Source: CALIZF01 sp046292445
GTDB lineage: Bacteria; Pseudomonadota; Alphaproteobacteria; Rhodobacterales; Rhodobacteraceae
Assembly (NCBI GenBank): GCA_046292445.1
Contig: JBKBQT010000020.1
Location: forward strand, 1-64,000
Direction of reading: 5' to 3'
DNA: 64,000 bases
Positions 34,866-42,636 of the stretch are shown piece by piece. The position numbers were made by a program, and so were the translations under genes. Numbering within the stretch: the stretch's first letter is position 1; every line of letters starts with the position of its first letter. Under the pieces are notes generated by a model. It saw only the letters and a program-made list of their open reading frames with translations. It was not told the origin of the DNA and did no database searches.

Positions 34866-35854
34866 GACCGAGGAACTCCCTTGCTGGTGGTGGCGGCAGT
34901 CTTGGCGACTGTCCGATGGGTGGTTGCGGCGCCGATGCGTTCCGGCAGCAGGCCCTCGGGCCGCCACAGCAGCATGCCGACGATGACAAGCCCGATCAGA
35001 ATGTACTGAACCGAGCCGGTGTAAAGCTGCATGTCCTGCGGGGCATAGCGCGACAGGGCGAAACCGCTCGCCGTCCAGGCCGCCCAGATCGCGAAGGCCC
35101 CGAGGATGGCGCCCCGGTTGTTGCCGGCGCCGCCGACGATCAGCATCGCCCAGATCTGGAACGTCAGGATCGGCGCGAGGTCCTGCGGGCTGACGAAGGC
35201 ATAGAAGGTGGCATAGAGCCCGCCCGACGCGCCCATGATCATCGAGCCGATGACGAAGGATTGCAGCCGCAGCCGCGCGGGGTTCTTGCCAAGCGACCGG
35301 GCCGCCGTCTCATCCTCGCGGATGGCGCGCAGCGCGCGGCCGTAGGGGGACTGCACCAGCCGCTCGAGCCCGGCATAGACCGCGATCAGCACCGCCATCA
35401 CCATGCCGAGGAATACGAGGCCATAGGTGAAATTGTCGCCCACCCAGGCCTCGAGCGGCCGCGGAAAGCCGCGCAGGCCCTTGGCCCCGCCGGTGAGCCA
35501 TTCGGCATTGCGGGTGACGCTCTCGAAGGCGACGGCGACGCCGAAGGTGGCGATCGCGAGGTAATCGTGGCGCAGGCGCAATGTGAGCAGCCCGACGATC
35601 CAGGCGACCGCGCCCGCCAGCGCGACGCCGCCCGCCAGCGCCAGCAGGAACGGCGCCTCGTAGCCGCCGAACTGCCCCGGCTCGGGCCGCCCGCCCAGCA
35701 GCATCGTGCCATAGGCGCCGGCGCCAAAGAACGCGACGACCCCGCCGTTGAAGAGGCCCGTATGGCCCCATTGCAGGTTCAGCCCCAGCACCGCGATGGC
35801 GAGGATCCCCGCCATGGTGGCAAAGAACGCGAGGTAGGAGACGACGCCGATCAT
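34862..35854 (-). CDS. Branched-chain-type ABC transporter permease (LivM-like)
   Basis: 330 aa, 8-10 hydrophobic segments. LGLNLQWGHTGLFNGGVVAFFGAGAY and the cytoplasmic coupling loop ALRAIREDETAARSLGKNPARLRLQSFVIGSMIMG are typical LivM features, the EDE/A-ARSLG helix contacting the ATPase. It forms the membrane channel with the LivH-type protein. ATGA overlaps join it to both neighbours. The C-terminus has a longer Arg/Thr-rich tail than most LivM proteins. Confidence 0.92.
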   Translation of the reverse strand: MIGVVSYLAFFATMAGILAIAVLGLNLQWGHTGLFNGGVVAFFGAGAYGTMLLGGRPEPGQFGGYEAPFLLALAGGVALAGAVAWIVGLLTLRLRHDYLAIATFGVAVAFESVTRNAEWLTGGAKGLRGFPRPLEAWVGDNFTYGLVFLGMVMAVLIAVYAGLERLVQSPYGRALRAIREDETAARSLGKNPARLRLQSFVIGSMIMGASGGLYATFYAFVSPQDLAPILTFQIWAMLIVGGAGNNRGAILGAFAIWAAWTASGFALSRYAPQDMQLYTGSVQYILIGLVIVGMLLWRPEGLLPERIGAATTHRTVAKTAATTSKGVPRS

Positions 35855-36765
35855 GCCCGTTCCTCGCCGAAGAGGCCATGCGGGCGCACCAGCAGCACGG
35901 CAAGGATGATGAGGAACGGCATCGCCGGCGTATAGCCCGACGGCAGCACCATCAGCGCCAACCCCGAAGCGATCCCGACGAGGAACCCGCCGAGCACCGC
36001 GCCATAGACGCTGCCGATCCCGCCCGCGATGGTCGCGGCGAACACCGGGAGAACGAAGTTGTGCCCGAGCGCCGGCGACAGGTGATTGGTCAGCGCATAG
36101 AACACCCCCGCCGCCGCCGACAGCGCGCCGCCGATCAGCCAGATCGCGGTCACCATGCTGCTCAGGCGCAGGCCGGTCACCTGCGCAAGGCCCGGGTTTT
36201 CGGCGACCGCCCGCAGGGCAAAGCCGAAGGTGGTCCGGGTGAGGATCAGGTGGAACAGCAGCATCAGCACCAGCGCGGCGATCAGCACGAAGACCTGATC
36301 GGGCTTGATCAGCAGCAGCGGGTCGCGGCTGACCACCACGGCAAAGGCGATGTCGTTCGAATAAAGCTGCGCCCGGTGGCCGAAGATCAGCGTCAGCACA
36401 TTGCGCAGGATCAGCGCCACGCCGAAGGACGCGAACACCATCGACAGCGGGTCCGCCCGCTGCCGGATGCGCCGGAACACCAGCCGGTCGATGACCACCG
36501 CCGACAGGCCCGTGACCGCCATTGCCGCGAGGATCGACAGCGACAGCGCGCCGGTCAGCGTCAGCGGCCTGAACGCCGCGTCGAGCGCGGGGACCAGCGT
36601 CGAGAGCAGCCCGTCGAACACCAGCGCAGCATAGGCCCCGATCCCGAGCAGCTCGGCATAGGAGAAATTGGCAAAGCGCAGCACATGCATGATCATCGTC
36701 AGCCCGATCGCGCCGAGCGAGATGACCGAACCGGTCAGGATGCCGTCCACAAGGTTCTGGATCAT
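35851..36765 (-). CDS. Branched-chain-type ABC transporter permease (LivH-like)
   Basis: 304 aa, polytopic. VDGILTGSVISLGAIGLTMIMHVLRFANFSYAELLGIGAYAAL is the standard LivH opening, and FGFALRAVAENPGLAQVTGLRLSSMVTAIWLIGGALSAAAGV the coupling-helix block. Its partner is the LivM-like gene. The ATG at 36765 overlaps the LivF stop as ATGA; the longer frame to 36879 is spurious. Nothing in the sequence defines the solute. Confidence 0.92.
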   Translation of the reverse strand: MIQNLVDGILTGSVISLGAIGLTMIMHVLRFANFSYAELLGIGAYAALVFDGLLSTLVPALDAAFRPLTLTGALSLSILAAMAVTGLSAVVIDRLVFRRIRQRADPLSMVFASFGVALILRNVLTLIFGHRAQLYSNDIAFAVVVSRDPLLLIKPDQVFVLIAALVLMLLFHLILTRTTFGFALRAVAENPGLAQVTGLRLSSMVTAIWLIGGALSAAAGVFYALTNHLSPALGHNFVLPVFAATIAGGIGSVYGAVLGGFLVGIASGLALMVLPSGYTPAMPFLIILAVLLVRPHGLFGEERA

Positions 36766-37508
36766 CGCGCTGCCTCCGCGATGCGCCCGCCGAGGTAGAT
36801 CTCGCCCACGACCGGATCGGCCAGGATCGCCGCCGCCGTCCCGTCGATCCGGTTGCGCCCCTCGGCCAGGATGTAGCAATGATCGGCCACCCGCAGCGCC
36901 GCGCGCACGTTCTGTTCCACCAGCAGGACCGAAACCCCCTGCCCCGTCAGGCCCCGCGCCAGCGCCAGCACCTCCTGCGCGACCTTGGGCGACAGGCCCG
37001 CCGAAGGTTCGTCCATCAGCAGCACGCGCGGCCGCGCGGCCAGCGCCATCGCCACCGCCAGCATCTGCCGCTGCCCGCCCGACAGCGACCCGGCGCGGTC
37101 GGCCTGTTTCGGGGCGAGCGCCGGGAACAGCGCAAGGAGTTCGCCATACCGTGCGGCACGGTCCGGCACGCGGCGCAGGGCGAGCGCCAGGTTCTCGCGG
37201 ATCGACAGGCTGCGAAAGATGTTGTCGGTCTGCGGCACATAGGCGAGGCCGAGCGGCCCCATCTCGTCCGGCCGGATCCCGGTGATGTCGCGCCCCGCGA
37301 GGGTGACCTGCCCCCCGCTCACCGGCACCAGCCCCGCGATGGCCTTGATGAGCGTCGATTTCCCCGCCCCGTTCGGCCCGATGATGACCGTGAGCGAGCC
37401 CTCGGCGAGCGTCAGGGTCACATCCTGCAGGATCGGCAGGCCCGGCACATAGCCCGCCTCGAGGCCCGCGACGGCGAGGATCGCCCCGCCCTGCCCCGCG
37501 CCGCTCAT
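36762..37508 (-). CDS. Branched-chain-type ABC transporter ATP-binding protein (LivF-like)
   Basis: 248 aa. Walker A GPNGAGKST, signature LSGGQRQML, Walker B VLLMDEPSAGLSP and switch VLLVEQNVRAAL are all intact. The YVPQTDNIFRSLSIRENL Q-loop region is characteristic of LivF. It energises import through the adjacent permeases. Overlaps on both sides (ATGA) place it in one transcript with the LivG-, LivH- and LivM-like genes. Confidence 0.93.
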   Translation of the reverse strand: MSGAGQGGAILAVAGLEAGYVPGLPILQDVTLTLAEGSLTVIIGPNGAGKSTLIKAIAGLVPVSGGQVTLAGRDITGIRPDEMGPLGLAYVPQTDNIFRSLSIRENLALALRRVPDRAARYGELLALFPALAPKQADRAGSLSGGQRQMLAVAMALAARPRVLLMDEPSAGLSPKVAQEVLALARGLTGQGVSVLLVEQNVRAALRVADHCYILAEGRNRIDGTAAAILADPVVGEIYLGGRIAEAAR

Positions 37509-38275
37509 GCCGGCGCCCCGAGATAGGCCTCGAGCAGCGCCGGGTTGCGCCGCGCGTCCTCGCTTGTACCCTCGAACATCACCCGCCCCTCGGCCAGCGC
37601 GATCACCGGATCGCAGTGGCGCATGACGAAATCCATGTCGTGCTCGATGATGACGAAGGTCGTGCCGCGCGCGTTGATCGCCTCGATCCGCTCGATCAGG
37701 ATGCGGGTGAGCGACGGGTTGACCCCCGCGGCGGGTTCGTCGAGCAGGATGACGGCCGGATCGCCCATCAGCGCGCGGGCGAGTTCCAGAAGCTTGGTCT
37801 GCCCGCCCGACAGCTTGCCGGCCGGGTGATCGGCCAGCGGGCCGAGCGTCATGAAGTCGAGGATGCCGCGCGCCTTGCCGCGCAGCCGCGCCTCCTCCGC
37901 CGCGGTCGCGCGGCGGCGGAACAGGGCGCCCAGCACCGTCTCGCCGGTCTGGCCGGCAGGGGCGAGCAGGACGTTCTCCAGCACGCTCATCCGCCGGAAG
38001 GGGCGCGGGATCTGGAAGGTGCGGGCAAGGCCGCGGGCGAACAGCGCCTCGGGCGGCAGGCCGGTCACCTCGGCGCCGTTCAGCAGCACCTGCCCTGCCG
38101 TCGGCCTGAGTTCCCCGGCGACCATGTTGAACAGCGTCGTCTTGCCCGCCCCGTTCGGCCCGATCAGCCCGGTGATGCTGCCCGCCCGGATGTCGAGCGT
38201 GACGTCATCGACGGCGCGGAACCGGTGGAAATCCCGCGTCAGGCCGCGCAGGCTGAGGACGGGCGCGGCGGTCAC
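37505..38275 (-). CDS. Branched-chain-type ABC transporter ATP-binding protein (LivG-like)
   Basis: 256 aa. Walker A GPNGAGKTT, the LivG-type ARTFQIPRPFRRMSVLENVLLA region, signature LSGGQTKLLELARAL, Walker B VILLDEPAAGVNP and switch VIIEHDMDFVM. It starts at GTG (38275) in a GTGA overlap with the aldo/keto reductase stop, tying transporter and enzyme into one operon. The long frame running on to 39814 is an artefact of the antisense enzyme sequence. Confidence 0.92.
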   Translation of the reverse strand: MTAAPVLSLRGLTRDFHRFRAVDDVTLDIRAGSITGLIGPNGAGKTTLFNMVAGELRPTAGQVLLNGAEVTGLPPEALFARGLARTFQIPRPFRRMSVLENVLLAPAGQTGETVLGALFRRRATAAEEARLRGKARGILDFMTLGPLADHPAGKLSGGQTKLLELARALMGDPAVILLDEPAAGVNPSLTRILIERIEAINARGTTFVIIEHDMDFVMRHCDPVIALAEGRVMFEGTSEDARRNPALLEAYLGAPA

Positions 38276-39369
38276 GAGGCCGAAGCCCCGCCCGCCGATA
38301 CGGCATGCACCGCATCGTCGGGATTGGTGTTGAGGTTGTATTTCATGATGCGCCCGTGCCGCCCCGACCGGTCGCCCTCGAGCCCGTAGACCGGCCCCGC
38401 GGGCCCCCGCGCCTGCGCCAGCACCGCCGCGATGGCGGCGCGGTCGGCATCGTCGAGCGCAAGGCGGAACACGCCCAGCGTTTCGGGCAGGTGGCGGGCA
38501 TAGCGGGCGCCGACGATAGCGGCGGCGACCTGCGGCTGGTCGAGCACCCAGCGGGTCGCTACGGCGGCGAGCGATACGCCGTGCCGGTCGCCGATGGCGC
38601 GCAGCGTGCCCAGCAGCGTCTGGAACAGGTCCCAGGGGCCGAATTCGTCGATGATGAGACGGTATTTCACCAGGCTGCGGTTCTCGAAGGCAAAGCCCGG
38701 ATCGGGCCGCCCGAGCCAGGCCTCGGTCAGGAACCCGCCCGCCAGCGTGCCATAGCACAGGAACTGCACGCCCCGCGCCCGGCCCCAGTCCGCCAGCCGC
38801 CCCGCCGGGCGGCGGTCGAGCAGCGAATACTGCACCTGCGCCGACACCACGTCGAAGCCTGCGTCGATGAACCGGTCCATCGGGCCGGCATCCCAGTTGG
38901 TCGTGCCCAGATGGGCGATCTTGCCCTTGCGCTGGCAGTCCCTGAGCACCTCGAGCGCCGCCACCGGATCGCCCCGGCCCATGTCCCACCAGAAGAACTG
39001 CACCAGCGCCAGCCGTTCGACCCTGAGGCGGGTGAGCGAGCGGTCCACGATCGCCTCGATCTCTTCGGGGCGGATGTCGTCGAGGCGGGCGAGGTCGGGC
39101 ACCAGCTTGGTATGCACCATCACCCGGTCCGCCACCGCCGCCCCGCGGCGGCGGCGCAGGTCTGCAATGAAGGTGCCGATCATCTCCTCCACGCCCCGGT
39201 AGATGTCGGCACAGTCGAAGGTGGTAATCCCGGCGTCGAGAAACGCCTCCATATCCGCGATGGCCGCGTCGCGCTCGACCGGGCCGTGATCGCCCGCCAG
39301 CTGCCAGCCGCCCTTGATGACGCGCGAGATGCGGTGCCCGGGGCGCAAGAGCGTCGTTTCGACTGTCAT
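38272..39369 (-). CDS. Aldo/keto reductase with catalytic His replaced by Phe
   Basis: 365 aa, TIM-barrel AKR. D52 and Y57 (FDCADIY) and K88 (MVHTKLVP) are three of the four catalytic residues. At the fourth position LALVQFFWWDM has F126 where AKRs have His; the paralogue in this cluster keeps His (LLQFHWW). NADPH-site elements (GTTNWD, VSAQVQYSLLDRR, AIVGARYARHL) are kept. It may have altered catalysis or act on a substrate needing no proton relay. GTGA and ATGA overlaps couple it to the ABC transporter and to the TIGR04076-like gene upstream. The substrate is unknown. Confidence 0.85.
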   Translation of the reverse strand: MTVETTLLRPGHRISRVIKGGWQLAGDHGPVERDAAIADMEAFLDAGITTFDCADIYRGVEEMIGTFIADLRRRRGAAVADRVMVHTKLVPDLARLDDIRPEEIEAIVDRSLTRLRVERLALVQFFWWDMGRGDPVAALEVLRDCQRKGKIAHLGTTNWDAGPMDRFIDAGFDVVSAQVQYSLLDRRPAGRLADWGRARGVQFLCYGTLAGGFLTEAWLGRPDPGFAFENRSLVKYRLIIDEFGPWDLFQTLLGTLRAIGDRHGVSLAAVATRWVLDQPQVAAAIVGARYARHLPETLGVFRLALDDADRAAIAAVLAQARGPAGPVYGLEGDRSGRHGRIMKYNLNTNPDDAVHAVSAGGASAS

Positions 39370-39737
39370 TCCGGGGCCTCCTGCCAGTAGGGCCTGCCGC
39401 GCGCCGCGGGCAGGCCGGTCGTCGCGGCATGGCTGAACCAGCGCCGCGCGCCGCGCACCACGCGGAACCGCCCGCCGCAATGCGGATCGGGGCAGGCGAT
39501 TTCGGCATCGGTGGACATCCAGTCCTGCGGGGCGGTGTCGCGCTGCTTGGCCGGCAGAAGCGGGAGGAGCGCGGCGAGCGCATACATCGACACGCGGGTG
39601 CCGGCGTCGAACACCAGCGCCTCGCCCTCGACGCGAAAGCTTTCGCCCTCGACGTGCCGGCAGACGGGGGTGCGGCCGTCCAGCACCGTCTCGACCCGCA
39701 GGTCGTAGAGCCAGAACCCTTCGCCGTCCTGTGGCAT
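39366..39737 (-). CDS. Small TIGR04076-like protein
   Basis: 123 aa, cytosolic. The layout LYDLRVETVLDGRTPVCRHVEGESFRVEGEALVF followed by MYALAALLPLLPAKQRD and a Cys-containing ACPDPHCGGRFRVVR resembles TIGR04076 proteins (strand pair, CxxH..G.SF, a helical ALLP segment, then CPDP). Three Cys and nearby His residues might bind a metal. The function of that family is not established. It is the first gene of the leftward operon, 85 bp from the divergent GntR gene, and overlaps the aldo/keto reductase by ATGA. The family call is tentative. Confidence 0.6.
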   Translation of the reverse strand: MPQDGEGFWLYDLRVETVLDGRTPVCRHVEGESFRVEGEALVFDAGTRVSMYALAALLPLLPAKQRDTAPQDWMSTDAEIACPDPHCGGRFRVVRGARRWFSHAATTGLPAARGRPYWQEAPE

Positions 39738-39755
39738 CCGCGCGCCTTTCCGGGC

Positions 39756-39784
39756 TTGACCGACTCGCCTGTGATCTGTGATAT
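39756..39784 (+). promoter_or_regulatory. Sigma-70-like promoter for the GntR/AKR-RidA genes
   Basis: TTGACC (39756-39761) and TGATAT (39779-39784) are spaced by 17 bp, about 40 bp before the GntR ATG, in a conspicuously AT-rich patch of an otherwise GC-rich window. Confidence 0.5.
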
Positions 39785-39790
39785 TTTATC
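39780..39790. promoter_or_regulatory. Candidate GntR operator overlapping the -10 box
   Basis: GATATTTTATC is a palindrome (GATA-TTT-TATC) that overlaps the predicted -10. It sits in the divergent gap, so one regulator dimer could control both the GntR/AKR-RidA pair and the leftward transporter operon. Confidence 0.45.
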
Positions 39791-39822
39791 AAAGACCTCT
39801 GCGCCCCCTGTCAAGGCCGACC

Positions 39823-40500
39823 ATGACCGCCGCCGCGCCCCCGCCCGCCCCGATGGCCGGCATCGCCCGCCTCGATCCGGTGAAACTGCGCGAGAATGCC
39901 TATTTCGCGCTCCGCGATGCCTTCACCCGCGGCGCCTTCGCCCCGGGCGACACGCTCAGCCTGCGGCAGATCGCCGACCAGATGGGCGTGTCGATGACCC
40001 CGGTGCGCGAGGCGGTGCGGCGCCTTGTGGCCGAGGGGGCGCTGGTGGACACGCCGTCGCGCACGCTCGCGGTGCCGCGGTTCGACGCACGCCGGGCGGC
40101 CGACCTCAAGGCGGCGCGGCTGGCGCTGGAGCGGCTGGTGCTCGACCAGGCGATGGACCGGATCGACACCGCAGGCATCGACGCGCTGGCCGCGATCCTC
40201 GCGCGCGCGCCCTCCGGCCCGCCTGGCCTGCCCGACCTTCAGGCAAACCACGATTTCCACTTCGCGCTTTACCGGCACAGCGGGTCGGACGTGCTCTTGC
40301 CGCTGGTCGAGGGACTGTGGCTGCAATACGGCGCCTATCTCAACCTCGTCATCCGGCACCCCGAAGCGGCGCGGATCGCCGAGCACAGCCACCACCACGC
40401 CATCATCGCCGCCCTGCGCCGGGGCGACCGGGCGGCGGCGCATGCCGCGCTCGAGGCCGACATCGGGCGCAGCTTCCGTTTCCTCATTCCCGAAGGCTGA
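39823..40500 (+). CDS. GntR-family regulator (FadR/FCD subfamily)
   Basis: 225 aa. The winged HTH spans residues about 25-80 (AYFALRDAFTRGAFAPGDTLSLRQIADQMGVSMTPVREAVRRLVAEG), followed by an all-helical FCD effector domain with metal-ligand candidates (DLQANHDFHFALYRHSG and EHSHHHAIIAALRRGD). Such regulators sense small organic acids or related metabolites. It is divergent from the TIGR04076/AKR/ABC operon and 6 bp upstream of the AKR-RidA gene, so it is the natural local regulator. The ATG at 39823 has AAGG upstream. Confidence 0.88.
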   Translation: MTAAAPPPAPMAGIARLDPVKLRENAYFALRDAFTRGAFAPGDTLSLRQIADQMGVSMTPVREAVRRLVAEGALVDTPSRTLAVPRFDARRAADLKAARLALERLVLDQAMDRIDTAGIDALAAILARAPSGPPGLPDLQANHDFHFALYRHSGSDVLLPLVEGLWLQYGAYLNLVIRHPEAARIAEHSHHHAIIAALRRGDRAAAHAALEADIGRSFRFLIPEG

Positions 40501-40506
40501 CCCCTG

Positions 40507-41982
40507 ATGACCGTGATGCCGACCAAGCCCGACCGCCTGCGCCTGACCGACCGGCTGGAGATCGCGCGCATCCTCACCGGGCTGTGGCAGGTCGCCGACA
40601 TCGAGAAGGACGGCGCGGTGATCGACCCCGACACCGGCGCGGACTGGCTCGCGGCCTATGCCGCCGAGGGGTTCGACACCTTCGACATGGCCGACCACTA
40701 CGGCAGCGCCGAGATCATCGCGGGGCGCCTTCTGGCCCGCGGGACGAGGCCCCGGCCCGTCGTGGCGACGAAATGGTGCCCTGCGCCCGGGCCGATGACG
40801 GTGGACGTGGTGCGGGCCGGGGTGCAGGACCGGCTCGACCGGCTCGGGGTGGACCGGATCGACCTGCTGCAATTCCACTGGTGGACCTTCGCCCATCCCG
40901 CATGGCTCGACGCGCTGCACGAACTCGCCCGGCTGCGGGACGAGGGGCTGATCGGCGAGCTGGGGGTGACCAATTTCGACGCCGGGCATTTCAACCTCGC
41001 CCTCGCCGACGGCGTGCCGCTGCGCACCAATCAGGTGAGCCTGTCGCTGCTCGACCGCCGCGCGGCGGGGGAACTTGCGCAGGTCTGCGCGGCGCATGGG
41101 GCCTCGATCCTCGCCTATGGGACGCTCTGCGGCGGGTTCCTGTCGGACCGCTGGCTGGGCCAGCCCGAGCCGGCGGCGATCGCCGACTGGTCCAAGATGA
41201 AATACCGCCGCTTCATCGACGCGGCGGGCGGGTGGGCGGCCTATCAGGGCGTGCTGGCGGCGGCGGCGGCGGTGGCGCGCAAGCATGGAGTGTCGGTGCC
41301 CAACGTCGCCACCCGCTGGGTGCTGGAGCAGCCGCGCGTGGCCGGCGTCATCATCGGCGCGCGGCTGGGCGAGGCGGTGCATACCGCCGACAACCTGCGC
41401 CTGTTCTCCTTCGCGCTCGACGACGACGACCGCGCCGCGCTCGATGCCGCCTTTGCCGGCACGACGCCGATCCCCGGCGATTGCGGCGACGAATACCGCC
41501 AGCCGCCGTTCCTGACCGCCTCGGGCGACCTGTCGCATCACCTGGGCGACATACCCGCCGCCTTCGCCCCGGCCCCCGTCCCCACCCGCCCCGGCGCCAC
41601 CCGCGTGCTGACCGGGTCCTACTGGGAGGATGCGGCGGGCTATTGCCGCGCGCAGCGGATCGGGGACCGCATCCTCGTGTCGGGCACCACTGCCGTCGCG
41701 GGCCAGTCCCGCCCGGTCGCGCCGGGGGATGCCGGGGCGCAGACGACCTACATCCTCGACCGCATCCTCGCCGCCGTCGCCGCACTCGGCGGGCGACCCG
41801 AGGATGTGGCGCGCACCCGCATCTACATCACGCGGGATGCGGATGTTCTGGCCATCTCGCGCGCGCACGGGCGCGTGTTCGGCCAGATCAAGCCGGCCAA
41901 TACGCTGGTGCGGGTCGCGGGGCTGATCGGCGATCACCGCGTCGAGGTCGAGGCCGAGGCGATCGTGCCCGCGGGACGGTGA
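40507..41982 (+). CDS. Aldo/keto reductase-RidA fusion protein
   Basis: 491 aa, two domains. Residues 1 to about 335 form an AKR barrel with the full tetrad D60, Y65, K89 and H124 and the NADPH-site LGVTNFD. After a Pro-rich linker (PAAFAPAPVPTRPGATR) residues about 365-491 form a RidA/YjgF domain: AQRIGDRILVSGTTA, RTRIYITRD and VEVEAEAIVP. The RidA Arg of PxR is N465 (KPANTLVRV), so imine hydrolysis by the usual mechanism is doubtful. The join is in frame with no stop. It follows the GntR gene by 6 bp. A reductase fused to a ligand-binding trimer domain suggests channelling of an unstable enamine, imine or keto intermediate (inference). Confidence 0.85.
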   Translation: MTVMPTKPDRLRLTDRLEIARILTGLWQVADIEKDGAVIDPDTGADWLAAYAAEGFDTFDMADHYGSAEIIAGRLLARGTRPRPVVATKWCPAPGPMTVDVVRAGVQDRLDRLGVDRIDLLQFHWWTFAHPAWLDALHELARLRDEGLIGELGVTNFDAGHFNLALADGVPLRTNQVSLSLLDRRAAGELAQVCAAHGASILAYGTLCGGFLSDRWLGQPEPAAIADWSKMKYRRFIDAAGGWAAYQGVLAAAAAVARKHGVSVPNVATRWVLEQPRVAGVIIGARLGEAVHTADNLRLFSFALDDDDRAALDAAFAGTTPIPGDCGDEYRQPPFLTASGDLSHHLGDIPAAFAPAPVPTRPGATRVLTGSYWEDAAGYCRAQRIGDRILVSGTTAVAGQSRPVAPGDAGAQTTYILDRILAAVAALGGRPEDVARTRIYITRDADVLAISRAHGRVFGQIKPANTLVRVAGLIGDHRVEVEAEAIVPAGR

Positions 41983-42019
41983 ACCCCGCACGAAGCCGGT
42001 TTAGAACCGTTCCAGTTCC

Positions 42020-42048
42020 TTGACAGAGGCAGGCGAGGCGCGCATATC
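42020..42048 (+). promoter_or_regulatory. Sigma-70-like promoter for the nfu-tsaB-rimI genes
   Basis: A perfect TTGACA (42020-42025) is followed after 17 bp by CATATC (42043-42048), 28 bp before the nfu ATG. A small CGGTT-TAG-AACCG stem just upstream may end the preceding transcript. Confidence 0.55.
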
Positions 42049-42075
42049 CTGACCATCCCTGTCGGAGATCGCGCG

Positions 42076-42636
42076 ATGTTCATCCAGACCGAATCCACGC
42101 CGAACCCGGCGACGCTCAAGTTCCTGCCCGGCCAGACGGTGCTCGAAACCGGCACCGCCGATTTCCCGAGCCCCGAGGCGGCGGCGCAATCCCCCCTCGC
42201 CGCCCGCATCTTCGCCGCGGCCCCGGTGGCGGGCGTGTTCTTCGGCACCGATTTCGTGACCGTGACCAAGGCGGGGGACGCCGACTGGGCGCATATCAAG
42301 CCCGCGATCCTCGGCGCGATCATGGAGCATTACCAGTCCGGCGCCCCGGTGATGGAGGGCGAGCAGGCGCCCTCGGGCCATGCCGAACACACCGGCGAGG
42401 ACGGGGATATCGTGCGCCAGATCAAGGAACTGCTCGACACCCGCGTGCGCCCTGCCGTGGCGCAGGACGGCGGCGACATCACGTTCCACGGCTTCGACCG
42501 GGGGGTGGTCTATCTGCACATGCAGGGGTCCTGCGCCGGCTGCCCGTCCTCGACCCTGACGCTCAAGATGGGGATCGAGAACCTGCTGCGCCACTACATC
42601 CCCGAAGTGCGCGAGGTGCGGCCGGTTGCCGCCTGA
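42076..42636 (+). CDS. Nfu-type iron-sulfur carrier protein (NifU C-terminal family)
   Basis: 186 aa. The Nfu_N domain (MFIQTESTPNPATLKFLPG ... GVFFGTDFVTVTK) is followed by the NifU-like domain, whose C153-x2-C156 (GSCAGCPSS) binds a [4Fe-4S] cluster at a dimer interface. It delivers clusters to apo-enzymes, and mitochondrial NFU1 is the eukaryotic counterpart. It starts soon after a good promoter. The tsaB gene overlaps its end by 11 bp, an arrangement frequent in alphaproteobacteria. Confidence 0.94.
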   Translation: MFIQTESTPNPATLKFLPGQTVLETGTADFPSPEAAAQSPLAARIFAAAPVAGVFFGTDFVTVTKAGDADWAHIKPAILGAIMEHYQSGAPVMEGEQAPSGHAEHTGEDGDIVRQIKELLDTRVRPAVAQDGGDITFHGFDRGVVYLHMQGSCAGCPSSTLTLKMGIENLLRHYIPEVREVRPVAA

